Shown here in pieces: positions 54,616-63,406 of a DNA stretch of 64,000 bases; position 1 is the stretch's first letter; each line of letters starts with the position of its first letter. Under the pieces are notes generated by a model. That model ran no database searches. It was given only the letters and a program-made list of their open reading frames with translations, and had not been told where the DNA came from. The position numbers were made by a program, and so were the translations under genes. Source of the stretch: Solimicrobium silvestre (GTDB taxonomy: Bacteria > Pseudomonadota > Gammaproteobacteria > Burkholderiales > Burkholderiaceae_D); the NCBI RefSeq assembly GCF_002976435.1, contig NZ_PUGF01000003.1, forward strand, positions 62,001 to 126,000, in the 5' to 3' direction.

Positions 54616-54848
54616 AAACCTCGTCCTTTAGGGCGGGGATGCAAGCGCGGATGGCATACGGAATATGTCCAGGTCTGCCAAGGGGAATAGCGAACAGCCC
54701 GGTACGAAGGTAGCCCAGAAGTCCGGTTTGAACCGTTCTATCCTCGATCAGCGTTGGGGTGAGTTCAGGCGGCAACCCACCGAAGCGACTCAAGCAGTGT
54801 TTGTTTGAGCACAGTAGAATCCCGCCGTTTAGGGCGGGGAGGATGTGA
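54616..54848 (+). mobile_element. tnpB: IS200/IS605 (tnpB) remnant with hairpin ends
   Basis: On the plus strand 54662-54808 encodes NMSRSAKGN, KSGLNRSILDQRWGEFRRQ and PTEATQAVFV, then a stop. This is the inner part of TnpB joined to its usual C-terminal end, with the RuvC/zinc-ribbon section deleted between EFRRQ and PTEAT. Hairpins of the kind found at IS200/IS605 ends lie on both sides (TCGTCC-TTTA-GGGCGGGGA at 54621-54639 and CCCGCC-GTTTAG-GGCGGGGAGG at 54821-54842). It resembles a non-autonomous PATE-like derivative, inactive on its own. Confidence 0.7.
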
Positions 54849-54882
54849 AATTTTGTTGGGCTCAATTTAGCGAAGAGGGTAG

Positions 54883-55368
54883 CTATTTTGAGTTTTCTTC
54901 CATTAATTGGATTATTTTGTCCTTCGTTGTTTTGTCGAGCAAAGGGATAACTTTCGCAATCGAATTACCCATTTCCAGTTTTTTTTCTTCTTCGCGCGAT
55001 TGATTCGTACCCTGGCCAAACCACGTTGAACCGATGAAAATACCAAACAGCGTCGCAATAACCGCAATGCCAACGATGTTGAATTGTTTTACCCTATCAA
55101 CGGGCTTACTGCTAGATTCGGTATTGATCTGATGTTTAATTGATTTGGCAAATTCTGTTAAATCACGTTTCAGCATTGGCATGTGGGCTACCGCAATTTG
55201 CTTGGTTTGCTCAACCATGCGCAGATAGACCTGCTCATTATTTTTTTGAAGTACTTTTGATGGTTCAGCGAGGTAGGTTAATGTAATGGACGCCTCCCGC
55301 CCACAACGGCATCGCAATGTGCCAAAGTAGAGTTTCAACACACTACTTAAGTGAGGGGAGGCGTCCAT
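54883..55368 (-). CDS. Hypothetical single-pass membrane protein, start displaced by a MITE
   Basis: The 161-codon ORF starts inside the MITE-like repeat at 55282-55372, so its first 30 or so residues (MDASPHLSSVLKLYFGT...) are encoded by the insertion. The native part begins around YLAEPSKVLQKNN and has a helical region, one membrane segment (FNIVGIAVIATLFGIFIGSTWF in part) and a charged C-terminus. Excision in silico gives a possible original TTG start upstream. I do not recognise the family. Confidence 0.5.
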   Translation of the reverse strand: MDASPHLSSVLKLYFGTLRCRCGREASITLTYLAEPSKVLQKNNEQVYLRMVEQTKQIAVAHMPMLKRDLTEFAKSIKHQINTESSSKPVDRVKQFNIVGIAVIATLFGIFIGSTWFGQGTNQSREEEKKLEMGNSIAKVIPLLDKTTKDKIIQLMEENSK

Positions 55369-55372
55369 TACA
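55282..55372. repeat. MITE-like inverted-repeat element (IS3-family-like ends)
   Basis: TGTAATGGACGCCTCCC (55282-55298) is repeated inverted as GGGAGGCGTCCATTACA (55356-55372), 17 bases perfect, flanked by TTAA on both sides as a possible target duplication. The symmetry continues outward (GTAGG...CCTAC) to 26 bases. TG...CA ends are typical of IS3-family elements. The 57-base core has no ORF of its own. Confidence 0.7.
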
Positions 55373-55664
55373 TTAACCTACACACTATCTTCGCCAATTC
55401 GCAATTGACTCAGGTATTTATCATGTCCATGACCCCATGCAATGGTTAAGTCATGACCAGTAAGCGGCCGCATCCCCGTCGTTAAGGCGCCAGTCATTTT
55501 TTTTTGTGAAAGGTCGGATTCGGCACATTTCGGTCAGTGCGAAACTAACTAAAATTGTGGAGGTTAACTGTAGCATGACGAAATTTCGTTTAGTTCAGGC
55601 TGCAATTTTATTTGGTGTTTTTTTCTTGAGTGCAGTATTTTAAAAACCGATAAATTTAAAGAAT

Positions 55665-56114
55665 ATGAAATCATATCTGATGATCGCGGTCCTAACGATG
55701 GGTACAATGTCGTCTGTTTGGGCAGCCGATTCTATATTGGAACTCTCGCTGCAAGACGTGCTGACTATGCCTGAAGCTCGCGATGTCCTTGATGGGTCCG
55801 TAAAATTTTATTTGAAAGGACAAGTAACGCCAGAGACGGTCGTAATGCTAAAGTCGGCTGCTGTTGGCAATGTCAAAGGCAATGCTACTGAGATGGGCGA
55901 TCGATACGCGTGCAAGCAAGCGGCACTGGCAGCGCTCGTTTCATTTCACAATCGTGCCAAAGAAAAGGGAGCAAACGCTGTCGTTGACATGGTCAACTAT
56001 TACAAGCAAGTCGAGAGTGCGCGAAACACAGTTATTCAATGTCATGTCGACCATCCATTTGCCAGCGTTATGTTCAGGGGCCTTTTTGCCAAAGTGGCAA
56101 AAGGCCAGAATTAA
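55665..56114 (+). CDS. Small exported protein of unknown function (YbjQ-like?)
   Basis: A 149-residue product with a signal peptide (cleavage near WAAD, residue 21). The mature part has a conserved-looking segment YACKQAALAALVSFHNRAKEKGANAVVDM (about 85-115, shown in part), which recalls the YbjQ/heavy-metal-binding-like fold in many proteobacterial periplasmic proteins often mislabelled excinuclease. Two Cys may form a disulfide. It is alone, with the DUF4124 gene 120 bases downstream. Confidence 0.55.
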   Translation: MKSYLMIAVLTMGTMSSVWAADSILELSLQDVLTMPEARDVLDGSVKFYLKGQVTPETVVMLKSAAVGNVKGNATEMGDRYACKQAALAALVSFHNRAKEKGANAVVDMVNYYKQVESARNTVIQCHVDHPFASVMFRGLFAKVAKGQN

Positions 56115-56234
56115 CAAGCAGATGGATAGACCGGTAAAACAAAGCGATGTTTCATGGCGTGGCGAGAAAAGTCGACCATTGCTCTTGGTACAGTCCGCGT
56201 GTGCGGCAAATTAAAACGTTGAAAGGAGATGCAA

Positions 56235-56600
56235 TTGAAGTTATCAGTTCAGTTCGCGATATTGTTTATTAGCCTTCCGCTTCAGGTACAGGCAGGGGTA
56301 TTTAAATGTACCCTGCCGGACGGGTCAACTAGTTTTCAGGATACGCCTTGTCCCGCTAATGCTGGTCAATCAACAGTCACTCTGCATAGCGCATCGGTCG
56401 ATTCGGCAGCGACACCGAAGAACACTTCATTACCTTCAAAAGAAGAAAAAGCAGAAGTCGCAAAGCTATTTGCAAGCTGTGCTCACGCTATGGATCATTG
56501 GAACGCAGTTAAAGCAGCCAAGGCAACGAGATCGGGAACTGCCAATAGTGACGCTGAGCTTAAAGCGGCAGAAAAAAGGGTGGCCGATGAATGTAATTGA
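56235..56600 (+). CDS. DUF4124-domain exported protein
   Basis: The product starts with a signal peptide and has the DUF4124 motif GVFKCTLPDGSTSFQDTPCP just after cleavage, followed by a variable Lys/Ala-rich helical tail. I prefer the TTG at 56235 (AAAGGAG six bases upstream) to the ATG at 56229, which abuts the ribosome site. DUF4124 proteins are common small periplasmic proteins of betaproteobacteria with no known function. Confidence 0.7.
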   Translation: MKLSVQFAILFISLPLQVQAGVFKCTLPDGSTSFQDTPCPANAGQSTVTLHSASVDSAATPKNTSLPSKEEKAEVAKLFASCAHAMDHWNAVKAAKATRSGTANSDAELKAAEKRVADECN

Positions 56601-57203
56601 AGTAGAGCTGACAAAAATGTCGTTGATCGACTGAAATCTCTTCTATCAGTATTTTGGACAATTGGTTAAATACATTTCCGATAATCGGGTTCCCCTTAAT
56701 TTTCCGATGAACTACAAGCCAAAGCGGCATATTGACGGTCGACGCGTTAGGAAGTATTTCGACGACGTTTTTCATTCGGCATTTATGCCAGCCTGGCGTC
56801 TCTATTGGATAGGATACCTTACGTTTGTACTCAAACCTCGCTGCCTGAATGACAGGTTTCAGCAACCCGATCTGGCGGCAATGGGCACTCATAGCAGTAA
56901 TAGCAGTAATAATCCATCTAGCAGCAACCCGTTGAATCCGCCGTTCCTCACCAGACATTCACGCGTTGTTTAAAAAAGTGTTTTTTAGAGTTAAGGACTT
57001 AATCAAGCATTCTCACAATGGTGAACATTTAAGTTGGCTGCTGGTTTGACGCATGCAAACTGGTAGCTCATTTAAAATGCGAATTGGTGGCTTTCTTGAT
57101 GCGAATATGGAGTCTATCCCTGTTGTGCCTGAGCCATCGGATAGGGTTCTCAGAAGCCGCCTTTGCTCATATTGAAGGTCAATCCACACATAGAACTTGT
57201 CGT
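56601..57203. other. Region with conflicting weak ORFs
   Basis: Two ORFs overlap on opposite strands (plus 56662-56973, 103 codons; minus 56560-56958, 132 codons), neither with a recognised domain or strong ribosome site. A further minus frame at 57013-57207 (64 codons) has a protein-like stretch LRTLSDGSGTTGIDS. I cannot decide which, if any, is real; the area may be decayed DNA next to the accessory zone. Confidence 0.35.
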
Positions 57204-57821
57204 TCAATTTGTTTTGTCAGCTTCGCCCTTGATCCGTGTGTCAGTCGCGATCCAGTTCACTTCCCATGATTTACCGCCATCCTTTGAAAACGCCTGCTCG
57301 AAGTGACACGAGTTCTGGGTGATGTCTGATATGACGAAACGGACCAAAATGCTTCGGCCATTCAGGGTTTCCTGATCATAAAATTCACCACGCCCATTCT
57401 TGAATTCGCCGACGGTAGGAGCATCAACCGTGCCGCTGCTGATGCTGGCAAAATTTAGGCTCCATTGGTGAGAGTCAGGGTTATATAGTCGGAGAGATAA
57501 ACCTTGAATGTGGCCCGCAGATCCATCAACATCAAGTTCCACCAGATTTGCGCGGCCATTCCAAACTCTTCGGACTATGGTTGTCCCCTCATAGGCTACC
57601 CATGTTGTTGAGCCCGTTGGCGGGTGCAATAGACGCGACAAATGCGTTTTCCATGTGCCTATCTCAAAATCAAAGTCGTGCTGCCCATCTGGCACGGTAA
57701 CAGCTTGCTGAGCATTTGATGCAGGCGAATCCTGTTGCGCAATTGCCTGCTGTGAAATGCAGGCAATCAAAGTGCAAGTTAAGGAATAGATTAAGGCATA
57801 GATGCGCAAACATTTTTTCAT
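57204..57821 (-). CDS. Exported protein, first of two tandem paralogues (DUF1579-like)
   Basis: From the ATG at 57821 (GGAG upstream) the 205-residue product has a signal peptide followed by a beta-rich domain: DGQHDFDFEIGTWKTHL, TGSTTWVAYEGT, VRRVWNGRANL, EFKNGRGEF and DGGKSWEVNW. The motif set resembles DUF1579-like lipocalin-type proteins, whose role is unknown. The next gene upstream, at 57904, is a paralogue with the same motif order. Confidence 0.65.
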   Translation of the reverse strand: MKKCLRIYALIYSLTCTLIACISQQAIAQQDSPASNAQQAVTVPDGQHDFDFEIGTWKTHLSRLLHPPTGSTTWVAYEGTTIVRRVWNGRANLVELDVDGSAGHIQGLSLRLYNPDSHQWSLNFASISSGTVDAPTVGEFKNGRGEFYDQETLNGRSILVRFVISDITQNSCHFEQAFSKDGGKSWEVNWIATDTRIKGEADKTN

Positions 57822-57903
57822 GATCTTGACTCCGTTAGTTCTCATCAAGCGTATATCGATTAAATCAGTACTATCTACTGGGGCCCAGCTCGCCTGGTTA
57901 GAT

Positions 57904-58488
57904 TCATTCTTGCAGCCGCGTCATTGTTGATATCCAATTTACTTCCCATGTCTTGCCTCCATCGTCAGAGTACGACTGTTCGAAGTGGGCCGAATTCGGA
58001 GTGATGTCCGACCAAATATATCGAATAAAAATAGCTCTGCCATTTAAGGTATCTTGGCAAAAGAATTCACCGCGTCCATTTTTGAATTCTCCAACGCTGG
58101 GTGGTCCGCCAATAGCACCATCTTTGCTGTTGGCCCAATACAAGCTCCACTGGTGAGTTTGCGGATTATAGAGACGCAGCGTCAGACCTTCAATATGCCC
58201 TGACGGGCCCTCGCCCTCAAACTCATTCAGGTTGGCGCGCCCATCCCAAACTCGTCGGACGACAATCGTGCCGTCAAATTCGGCCCACGTCGTGGACCCT
58301 GTCAGGGGATGAATTAGGCGCTTGAGGTGCTGTTTCCAGCTGCCAAAATAGAAATCGAAATCATGTTGCCCGTCGTGCAGTGCTGGCTGAATCTCAACCG
58401 TCGTAGGAGTGGTCGCTTGCGCCGAAACAAAATTCGGCGCAATCAATAGGCACATTGCTAGTGTAATTAGAGTTCGATACCAATTCAT
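57904..58488 (-). CDS. Exported protein, second tandem paralogue (DUF1579-like)
   Basis: From the ATG at 58488 (GGAGAG upstream) the 194-residue product has a signal peptide (ends near VSAQA) and the same motif ladder as its neighbour: DGQHDFDFYFGSWKQHL, STTWAEFDGT, VRRVWDGRANL, EFKNGRGEF and DGGKTWEVNW. The pair arose by tandem duplication. Function unknown; both should be periplasmic. Confidence 0.65.
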   Translation of the reverse strand: MNWYRTLITLAMCLLIAPNFVSAQATTPTTVEIQPALHDGQHDFDFYFGSWKQHLKRLIHPLTGSTTWAEFDGTIVVRRVWDGRANLNEFEGEGPSGHIEGLTLRLYNPQTHQWSLYWANSKDGAIGGPPSVGEFKNGRGEFFCQDTLNGRAIFIRYIWSDITPNSAHFEQSYSDDGGKTWEVNWISTMTRLQE

Positions 58489-58830
58489 TAATCTCTCCAA
58501 ATGTTCAAGAGTGGAATTGCCTGAGCGGTGAATTTGGGTTCTGATTATGCAAACTCATCCTGCCTTCTTCGATTTTTCAATCAAAATGAAGGGAAGATTA
58601 TTAACGACAGTGCGCATTAGTATAAATAATCCAAGTAGGTTTTGTTCCACCATTTATGAAAACATAAATTTCATAAATGCAGGTAATAAGCCGCCCACAG
58701 CTGAAGTGGTTGCGAGCGCAAGTCTTAGAGCGTGGCGCCTCAAAAAACTATTCGATGCGCTCTACGATGGTGCCCACTTTTGAAGAGCAGGCATCAATTT
58801 CAGAGAATTCTTTAGCGTCAACCCGCCCCA
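58489..58830. other. Intergenic region with no gene seen
   Basis: This stretch separates the paralogue pair from the hydrolase gene, both on the minus strand. I see no gene in it; the promoter of the paralogue operon should lie here. Confidence 0.4.
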
Positions 58831-60297
58831 TCACTTCGTATGTGCCGATACCCAATCACCGATAACATTCAAGGCGATAGGATTGATGGTTTCCTCAATT
58901 ACCGCATATTCCGTTGGCGATCCCGTGCTGGCGGCTTGGAAGAGATGATTAAGATTGGCTAACTCCATTACCGTCACATCTTTATTGTTGCTCAAAGCAT
59001 CCCGCATGGCAGCCAGATCGTCCTTAGGTGGAACCTGCAAGTCGAGTGATCCATTAAGTGCCAGTACCGGGACCTTCACCTGGCGCAGCGCAGGAACGGG
59101 ATCGTAACTCAGGAAATAGCGCATCCATGGCGTACTCAATTGAGAAAAGCCTGCTGCTTTGGTCTGTGCAACGTCGCCAAATATCTTATGGTCTTCCACT
59201 GCCTTGTCAAAAATGGCTTCTGCCTTCAATTTTGCCTCGGACTCATTCGCTGCCTCAGCAATTGCCGTGAATATTTCCTCATTTATCTTACGACTGATGG
59301 TGCCATGATCTTCGGGAACGCCGGACGCTTTATCTATCAAATATATTTGTTCCGCCAATAATTTATCGCCGCGGATGGCGGGGCCCGCTAGCAGAACGAT
59401 AAAGCTGACTTTCGCATCATTAGCCGCAACCGCTGGCACAATCTCGCCGCCTTCAGAATGGCCGATCAATCCGATATGTCGTACATCGACATCGGCCCTG
59501 CTGCGCAAATAGGTGAAAGCAGCTTCGGCGTCAGAAGTAAATTCCGCCGTGGTGGCTGATTTGTAGTCACCGGTTGACTGGTCGACGCCGCGTTTGTCGT
59601 ACCGCAATACGGCGATACCTCGTTTAGTTAGATAGTCCGACAGTACTAAAAAAACCTTGTGGCCGGCAACCCCTTCATCACGTGTATTTGGACCCGATCC
59701 GGCAATCAACACCACAGCTGGGAAAGGGCCTTCTCCCTTTGGAGTGCTAAATGTTCCGGCTAATTTGACATTTGCGTTCCCGCCATCAAAAGTAACTGCC
59801 TGCTGGCCATAGGGTAAAGGTGCAGTCTCAATCGCGTGTTCCTGCGGTCGTCTTGGCCTCGGTATGTCGCCGTTTGTTCGTGATAGCGTAAGCGGCATGC
59901 CCTGGCCTTGTGTCCAGGTTCCGGCCCAGGCTTTGGCCTTGTCGTCCCATTTGGCATCGAAGGAACCATGAACCGTCGTGGCCGACAAAATGAGGTGATC
60001 AGCAGTGACTTCCAGCTTATCAACCGGAATCATGGCATTCCCTTGATCCACGCTCTCCATGACTGCTGTATATTCGCCGGAAGGTGATTTTTTGACGTGC
60101 AAAATAAGGCGCAAGGTTCCCGCCAGCGTTCCGCCCCAATTCCCCTCAATTTCCTGAGCGATTGAATGCGTATCCGCCTTCGGCTCTATCTTTATATCGG
60201 AAGAACCGGCTACTGCCGCGCTGGCAAGGAATGCGAACGCCGCGCCCGCAAGAATTTTGATCGATGCTACTGCCACATTCATTTTTTTCTTTAGCAT
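58831..60297 (-). CDS. Exported alpha/beta hydrolase with an N-terminal beta-rich domain
   Basis: The 488-residue protein has a signal peptide (about 1-30), a beta-rich domain (about 45-150, EIEGNWGGTLAGTLRLILHV) and a C-terminal alpha/beta hydrolase: oxyanion region VLIAGSGPNTRDEG, nucleophile Ser in LIGHSEGGEI, and late LNGSLDLQVPP and ANLNHLFQ, giving Asp and His. It is a periplasmic serine hydrolase of the COG1073-like kind with unknown substrate. The N-terminal domain is typical of a widespread hydrolase subgroup. Confidence 0.8.
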   Translation of the reverse strand: MLKKKMNVAVASIKILAGAAFAFLASAAVAGSSDIKIEPKADTHSIAQEIEGNWGGTLAGTLRLILHVKKSPSGEYTAVMESVDQGNAMIPVDKLEVTADHLILSATTVHGSFDAKWDDKAKAWAGTWTQGQGMPLTLSRTNGDIPRPRRPQEHAIETAPLPYGQQAVTFDGGNANVKLAGTFSTPKGEGPFPAVVLIAGSGPNTRDEGVAGHKVFLVLSDYLTKRGIAVLRYDKRGVDQSTGDYKSATTAEFTSDAEAAFTYLRSRADVDVRHIGLIGHSEGGEIVPAVAANDAKVSFIVLLAGPAIRGDKLLAEQIYLIDKASGVPEDHGTISRKINEEIFTAIAEAANESEAKLKAEAIFDKAVEDHKIFGDVAQTKAAGFSQLSTPWMRYFLSYDPVPALRQVKVPVLALNGSLDLQVPPKDDLAAMRDALSNNKDVTVMELANLNHLFQAASTGSPTEYAVIEETINPIALNVIGDWVSAHTK

Positions 60298-60739
60298 ACT
60301 CGAACACCTTTTTAAGATTCATAACAGAGACTACGTATCTTCCTATGCGTCCAAGCACATTTTCTGCCTGTAATTACTCAGGGACACATTTAAACGCACT
60401 CTTACCTTTTTTTATTGATAAGTCAATCTGCGATTTATTTGCGTTTTCACACAGTCTTTGCCGTTTTCTGCCGGTCAGCGCTCACATCAAAACATGGCTT
60501 AATTCCCTATGCTGCCGGATCTTATTCCCTAAACAGGTCATTCATCGGCGGGGATTTCATTCCAGCCTGTAACCCTATGTTCGATAACGAACAGATGGAA
60601 TTTATTTAAAAACATACACTCAATTTCATAGCAATATTTTTAAATGAACCAAGATTAAAAAGTATTGAAGAAAAGCGATGTTAATTCCAAATGCTGAATT
60701 TGGATTTTGAAGTAACTATTACGCCGCATTGGGGGATAT
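60298..60739. other. Intergenic region between hydrolase and orphan tonB
   Basis: A 442-base AT-rich stretch with divergent promoters. No gene is convincing. GGGGGAT just before 60740 is the ribosome site of the tonB gene. Confidence 0.4.
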
Positions 60740-61381
60740 ATGAATTTTTCAGAACGCGAGCAAGATCCGATCAAAAAAATGACGGGTATTTTTGTTGTTG
60801 TGGTGATTCATGCGATAGTTATCTATGCGCTGCTAACCGGCTTGGGTAAGCAAATTATCGCCGTAATAAAAGAACTGCCGATAGAAACAACAATCATTGA
60901 AGAGGTGAAGCCACCACCTCCTCCACCTGAGACACCTCCACCTCCACCGAAATTAGTTGAGCCGCCACCACCGTTCATTCCAGTGCCGGAGATACAGGTA
61001 GATCAACCAGTTTCGCCAAACGCGATTGCGGCTACAACGAATGTACAACCGCAGCCTTCAGATGCGACTGAAGTCGCGACGACATCAACAACAGGCCCTT
61101 CGGTTGTCAAGGCGCAGGTCGATTTCAGTACTTGTGATAAGCCAGCGTATCCAACTAATTCCCTGCGCAATGAAGAAGCGGGAGTCGTCCGGATTCAGTT
61201 CTTGATTGGATTGGATGGTCGTGTAGCAGATTCAAAAATCGAAAAGTCATCTGGCTTTAAAACATTAGATGTCGCTGCAAAAAAAGCGTTGGGCTTGTGT
61301 AAGTTCAAACCCGGCACCGTTGATGGAAAACCACAGCAATTATGGACTGCCGTGGAATATGCATGGAAATTGCCGAGTTAA
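60740..61381 (+). CDS. TonB-family energy transducer (orphan)
   Basis: The 213-residue protein has a short cytoplasmic N-terminus, a membrane helix (about 15-35, with VVIHAIVIYALL), a Pro-rich spacer (KPPPPPPETPPPPPK) and a C-terminal TonB domain with VVRIQFLIGLDGRV and SGFKTLDVAAKKAL. No exbB or exbD is adjacent, so it probably uses the ExbBD encoded elsewhere, perhaps at 11.5-12.6 kb. Confidence 0.85.
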   Translation: MNFSEREQDPIKKMTGIFVVVVIHAIVIYALLTGLGKQIIAVIKELPIETTIIEEVKPPPPPPETPPPPPKLVEPPPPFIPVPEIQVDQPVSPNAIAATTNVQPQPSDATEVATTSTTGPSVVKAQVDFSTCDKPAYPTNSLRNEEAGVVRIQFLIGLDGRVADSKIEKSSGFKTLDVAAKKALGLCKFKPGTVDGKPQQLWTAVEYAWKLPS

Positions 61382-61445
61382 GCCGATCGACAAAAATATG
61401 CCCTATTGACGTTATCCGCAACAATACCTATTTTGTTTTAGCACA

Positions 61446-61483
61446 GGCTACGCTGGCTTCTTAGTAAAGAAGCCAGCGTAGCC
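61446..61483. terminator. Perfect 17-bp hairpin between convergent genes
   Basis: GGCTACGCTGGCTTCTT (61446-61462) and its exact complement (61467-61483) enclose the loop AGTA. No T-run follows on either strand, but the place between convergent genes suits a bidirectional terminator. Confidence 0.55.
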
Positions 61484-61555
61484 GTAACAGTTAACATCTG
61501 ATCTTTTTCGTCTAAAAATATATATAAAAATTGTGGCCGAACATTTTTCCGTAAC

Positions 61556-62416
61556 TCACTTCGCTTTTAATTTGAACCAGGCTGCAGTCGCATCATCAGC
61601 CGGAAAAAACGACTCCACCCGCAACTCGTGCACGGTCACGTCGTGCGGCGTTCCCATGGTAGTAATCGACGTGAACAGATTCAGCGTCACGTCGTTCTTG
61701 CGTATGGTGACAGGCATAAAGGGCAATGCCCGCGTATCTAGATTGGGCACGTTCTTCGCTGATTGCACGCCCGGAATGGTGGCCAGTTCTTGAAGCAACA
61801 GTGTAGATTCACTGCCCGGCCCATCACTCATTGCTTCGCGCTGAATCCAGTGCAGCAGATCTGCGCAAATGTGTTCCCAATTAACCAAATAGGGCCTTAG
61901 CGACGAGGGATCAAGCATCATCTTGATAACGTTCAGACCTTCAGTTGAAACTGGCTGGCTGTCTGGAATATCTAACAACCATTTGATCATCATCAGCGCC
62001 GGCTCATTACTCATGACCAGATTCCAGAGGCGATCAACCACTAGCGCTGGATAGGGTGCCTGCTGCGCCAACATGAAATTTAGCGCATATCTGACCGACT
62101 CCAATTCCGGGTCCGACATTTTCCGCTCCTGGTAGGCTGGCGCGAAGCCTGCTGCCAATAGCATCTGGTTGCGCTGGCGAAGTGGAATATCGAGAGTCAC
62201 TCCCATTTTCAGAATTAATTCCTTACTTGGTTGCGCTCGACAACTTTCAAGAAAACTAATATGTCGCTGCGAAATATTACTAACTGTCGACAAGCGCAGC
62301 TGGCTAAAACCGCGCTTGTCGCGCCAATATCGAAGCGCCGAAGCGAAATCCTTGAAATAAGGATTGGAGACGGCATGGCCGCCCGAAGTATCTGTTACAG
62401 CATTTGAGGCAGACAT
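61556..62416 (-). CDS. XRE-family regulator with MmyB-like ligand domain
   Basis: From the ATG at 62416 (GGAG upstream) the 286-residue product has an N-terminal helix-turn-helix (about 25-80, SQLRLSTVSNISQRHISFLES) and a C-terminal MmyB-like domain (ALNFMLAQQAPYPALVVDRLWNLVMSNEP in part). Such regulators control nearby oxidoreductase or hydrolase genes. The hydrolase and NTF2-like genes just upstream on the same strand, preceded by a perfect palindrome, are the likely targets. Confidence 0.85.
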   Translation of the reverse strand: MSASNAVTDTSGGHAVSNPYFKDFASALRYWRDKRGFSQLRLSTVSNISQRHISFLESCRAQPSKELILKMGVTLDIPLRQRNQMLLAAGFAPAYQERKMSDPELESVRYALNFMLAQQAPYPALVVDRLWNLVMSNEPALMMIKWLLDIPDSQPVSTEGLNVIKMMLDPSSLRPYLVNWEHICADLLHWIQREAMSDGPGSESTLLLQELATIPGVQSAKNVPNLDTRALPFMPVTIRKNDVTLNLFTSITTMGTPHDVTVHELRVESFFPADDATAAWFKLKAK

Positions 62417-62470
62417 AGGGTCAACTCCATAAAATAAATCGACAATTGGCATGCAGTTTGCGGCATATGA

Positions 62471-63343
62471 TTATTCCATTTTTTTGCCGCCAATGAATTC
62501 CAACAGGTCAGCATTAACCCGATCCACGTCGGTAAGGAATAAAGCATGCGCTACATTCGCATACTCTTTCAGCTTGGCTCCTGGAATCAATGCGGCAGTA
62601 CGGCGCGCGGTCAGTTCCAGCGGTGCGCTGACATCTTTGTCCCCATGCAAAATCAGTGTAGGTACATCAATGTTGGTCAGCTCTTTCCTGAAGTCTGCGT
62701 CCTGCAGTGAACGGCTGCATTCCAACAAAGCTTTCCCAGAGGTTGATAGCGCTATTTGAGTAAGCCATGTATCCATTCCTGTCGGCGTTTTCTCTCCAAA
62801 GAACGGCCCTTTACTTCCTTCTATCCAGCCGGGAAAATTCTGCATCAACTGCTTAGTTAAAAAATAGTCAATTGCCTCATCAGGAACACCGTCAGGATTA
62901 TCTGCGGCTTTACGCATGCAGGGAGTGACGGTACCAAGCATGGCAATACGCTTGATGCGTCCGCTTCCATAGCGAGTCAAATAGCGTGTGATTACTCCGC
63001 AACCGATAGAATGCCCAACCAACGTAACGGACTGCAGCTCAAGTACGTTCAGTACTGCGGCCAGGTCTTGCGCCATTGTATCGAAGTCGTATCCGCGCCC
63101 TGGATCGCTGGAGCGACCATGGCCCCTCATGTCGTAGGCAACGCAGCGGAAACCTTGGTCGTTCAGATGCAGCATCTGATAGCACCAGGTATCGGACGAC
63201 ATAGCCCAACCGCTGAGGAACACCACGGTTTCGCCAACACCCCAATCACGATAAAACAAATTCACGTTATCGGTAGTGCGTATAAATCCTGGCTCGCCCA
63301 ACGTGGCGACGGGGACTTGCTTATCAACGTTTTTCGCAGTCAT
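62471..63343 (-). CDS. Alpha/beta hydrolase (non-heme chloroperoxidase/esterase-like)
   Basis: From the ATG at 63343 (GGAG upstream) the 290-residue product has the pattern of chloroperoxidase-like hydrolases: FYRDWGVGETVVFLSGWAMSSDTW, CVAYDMRGHGRS, nucleophile Ser in LVGHSIGCGV, LHGDKDVSAPL and YANVAHALF for the Asp and His. It lies between the XRE regulator gene and the NTF2-like gene on one strand and probably forms an operon with them. Confidence 0.85.
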   Translation of the reverse strand: MTAKNVDKQVPVATLGEPGFIRTTDNVNLFYRDWGVGETVVFLSGWAMSSDTWCYQMLHLNDQGFRCVAYDMRGHGRSSDPGRGYDFDTMAQDLAAVLNVLELQSVTLVGHSIGCGVITRYLTRYGSGRIKRIAMLGTVTPCMRKAADNPDGVPDEAIDYFLTKQLMQNFPGWIEGSKGPFFGEKTPTGMDTWLTQIALSTSGKALLECSRSLQDADFRKELTNIDVPTLILHGDKDVSAPLELTARRTAALIPGAKLKEYANVAHALFLTDVDRVNADLLEFIGGKKME

Positions 63344-63406
63344 GATCAACTCCATAAAAAATTAGTTTGTATTAAATTTGAATTGGAAAATTAGTTCAGT
63401 GCAGAA

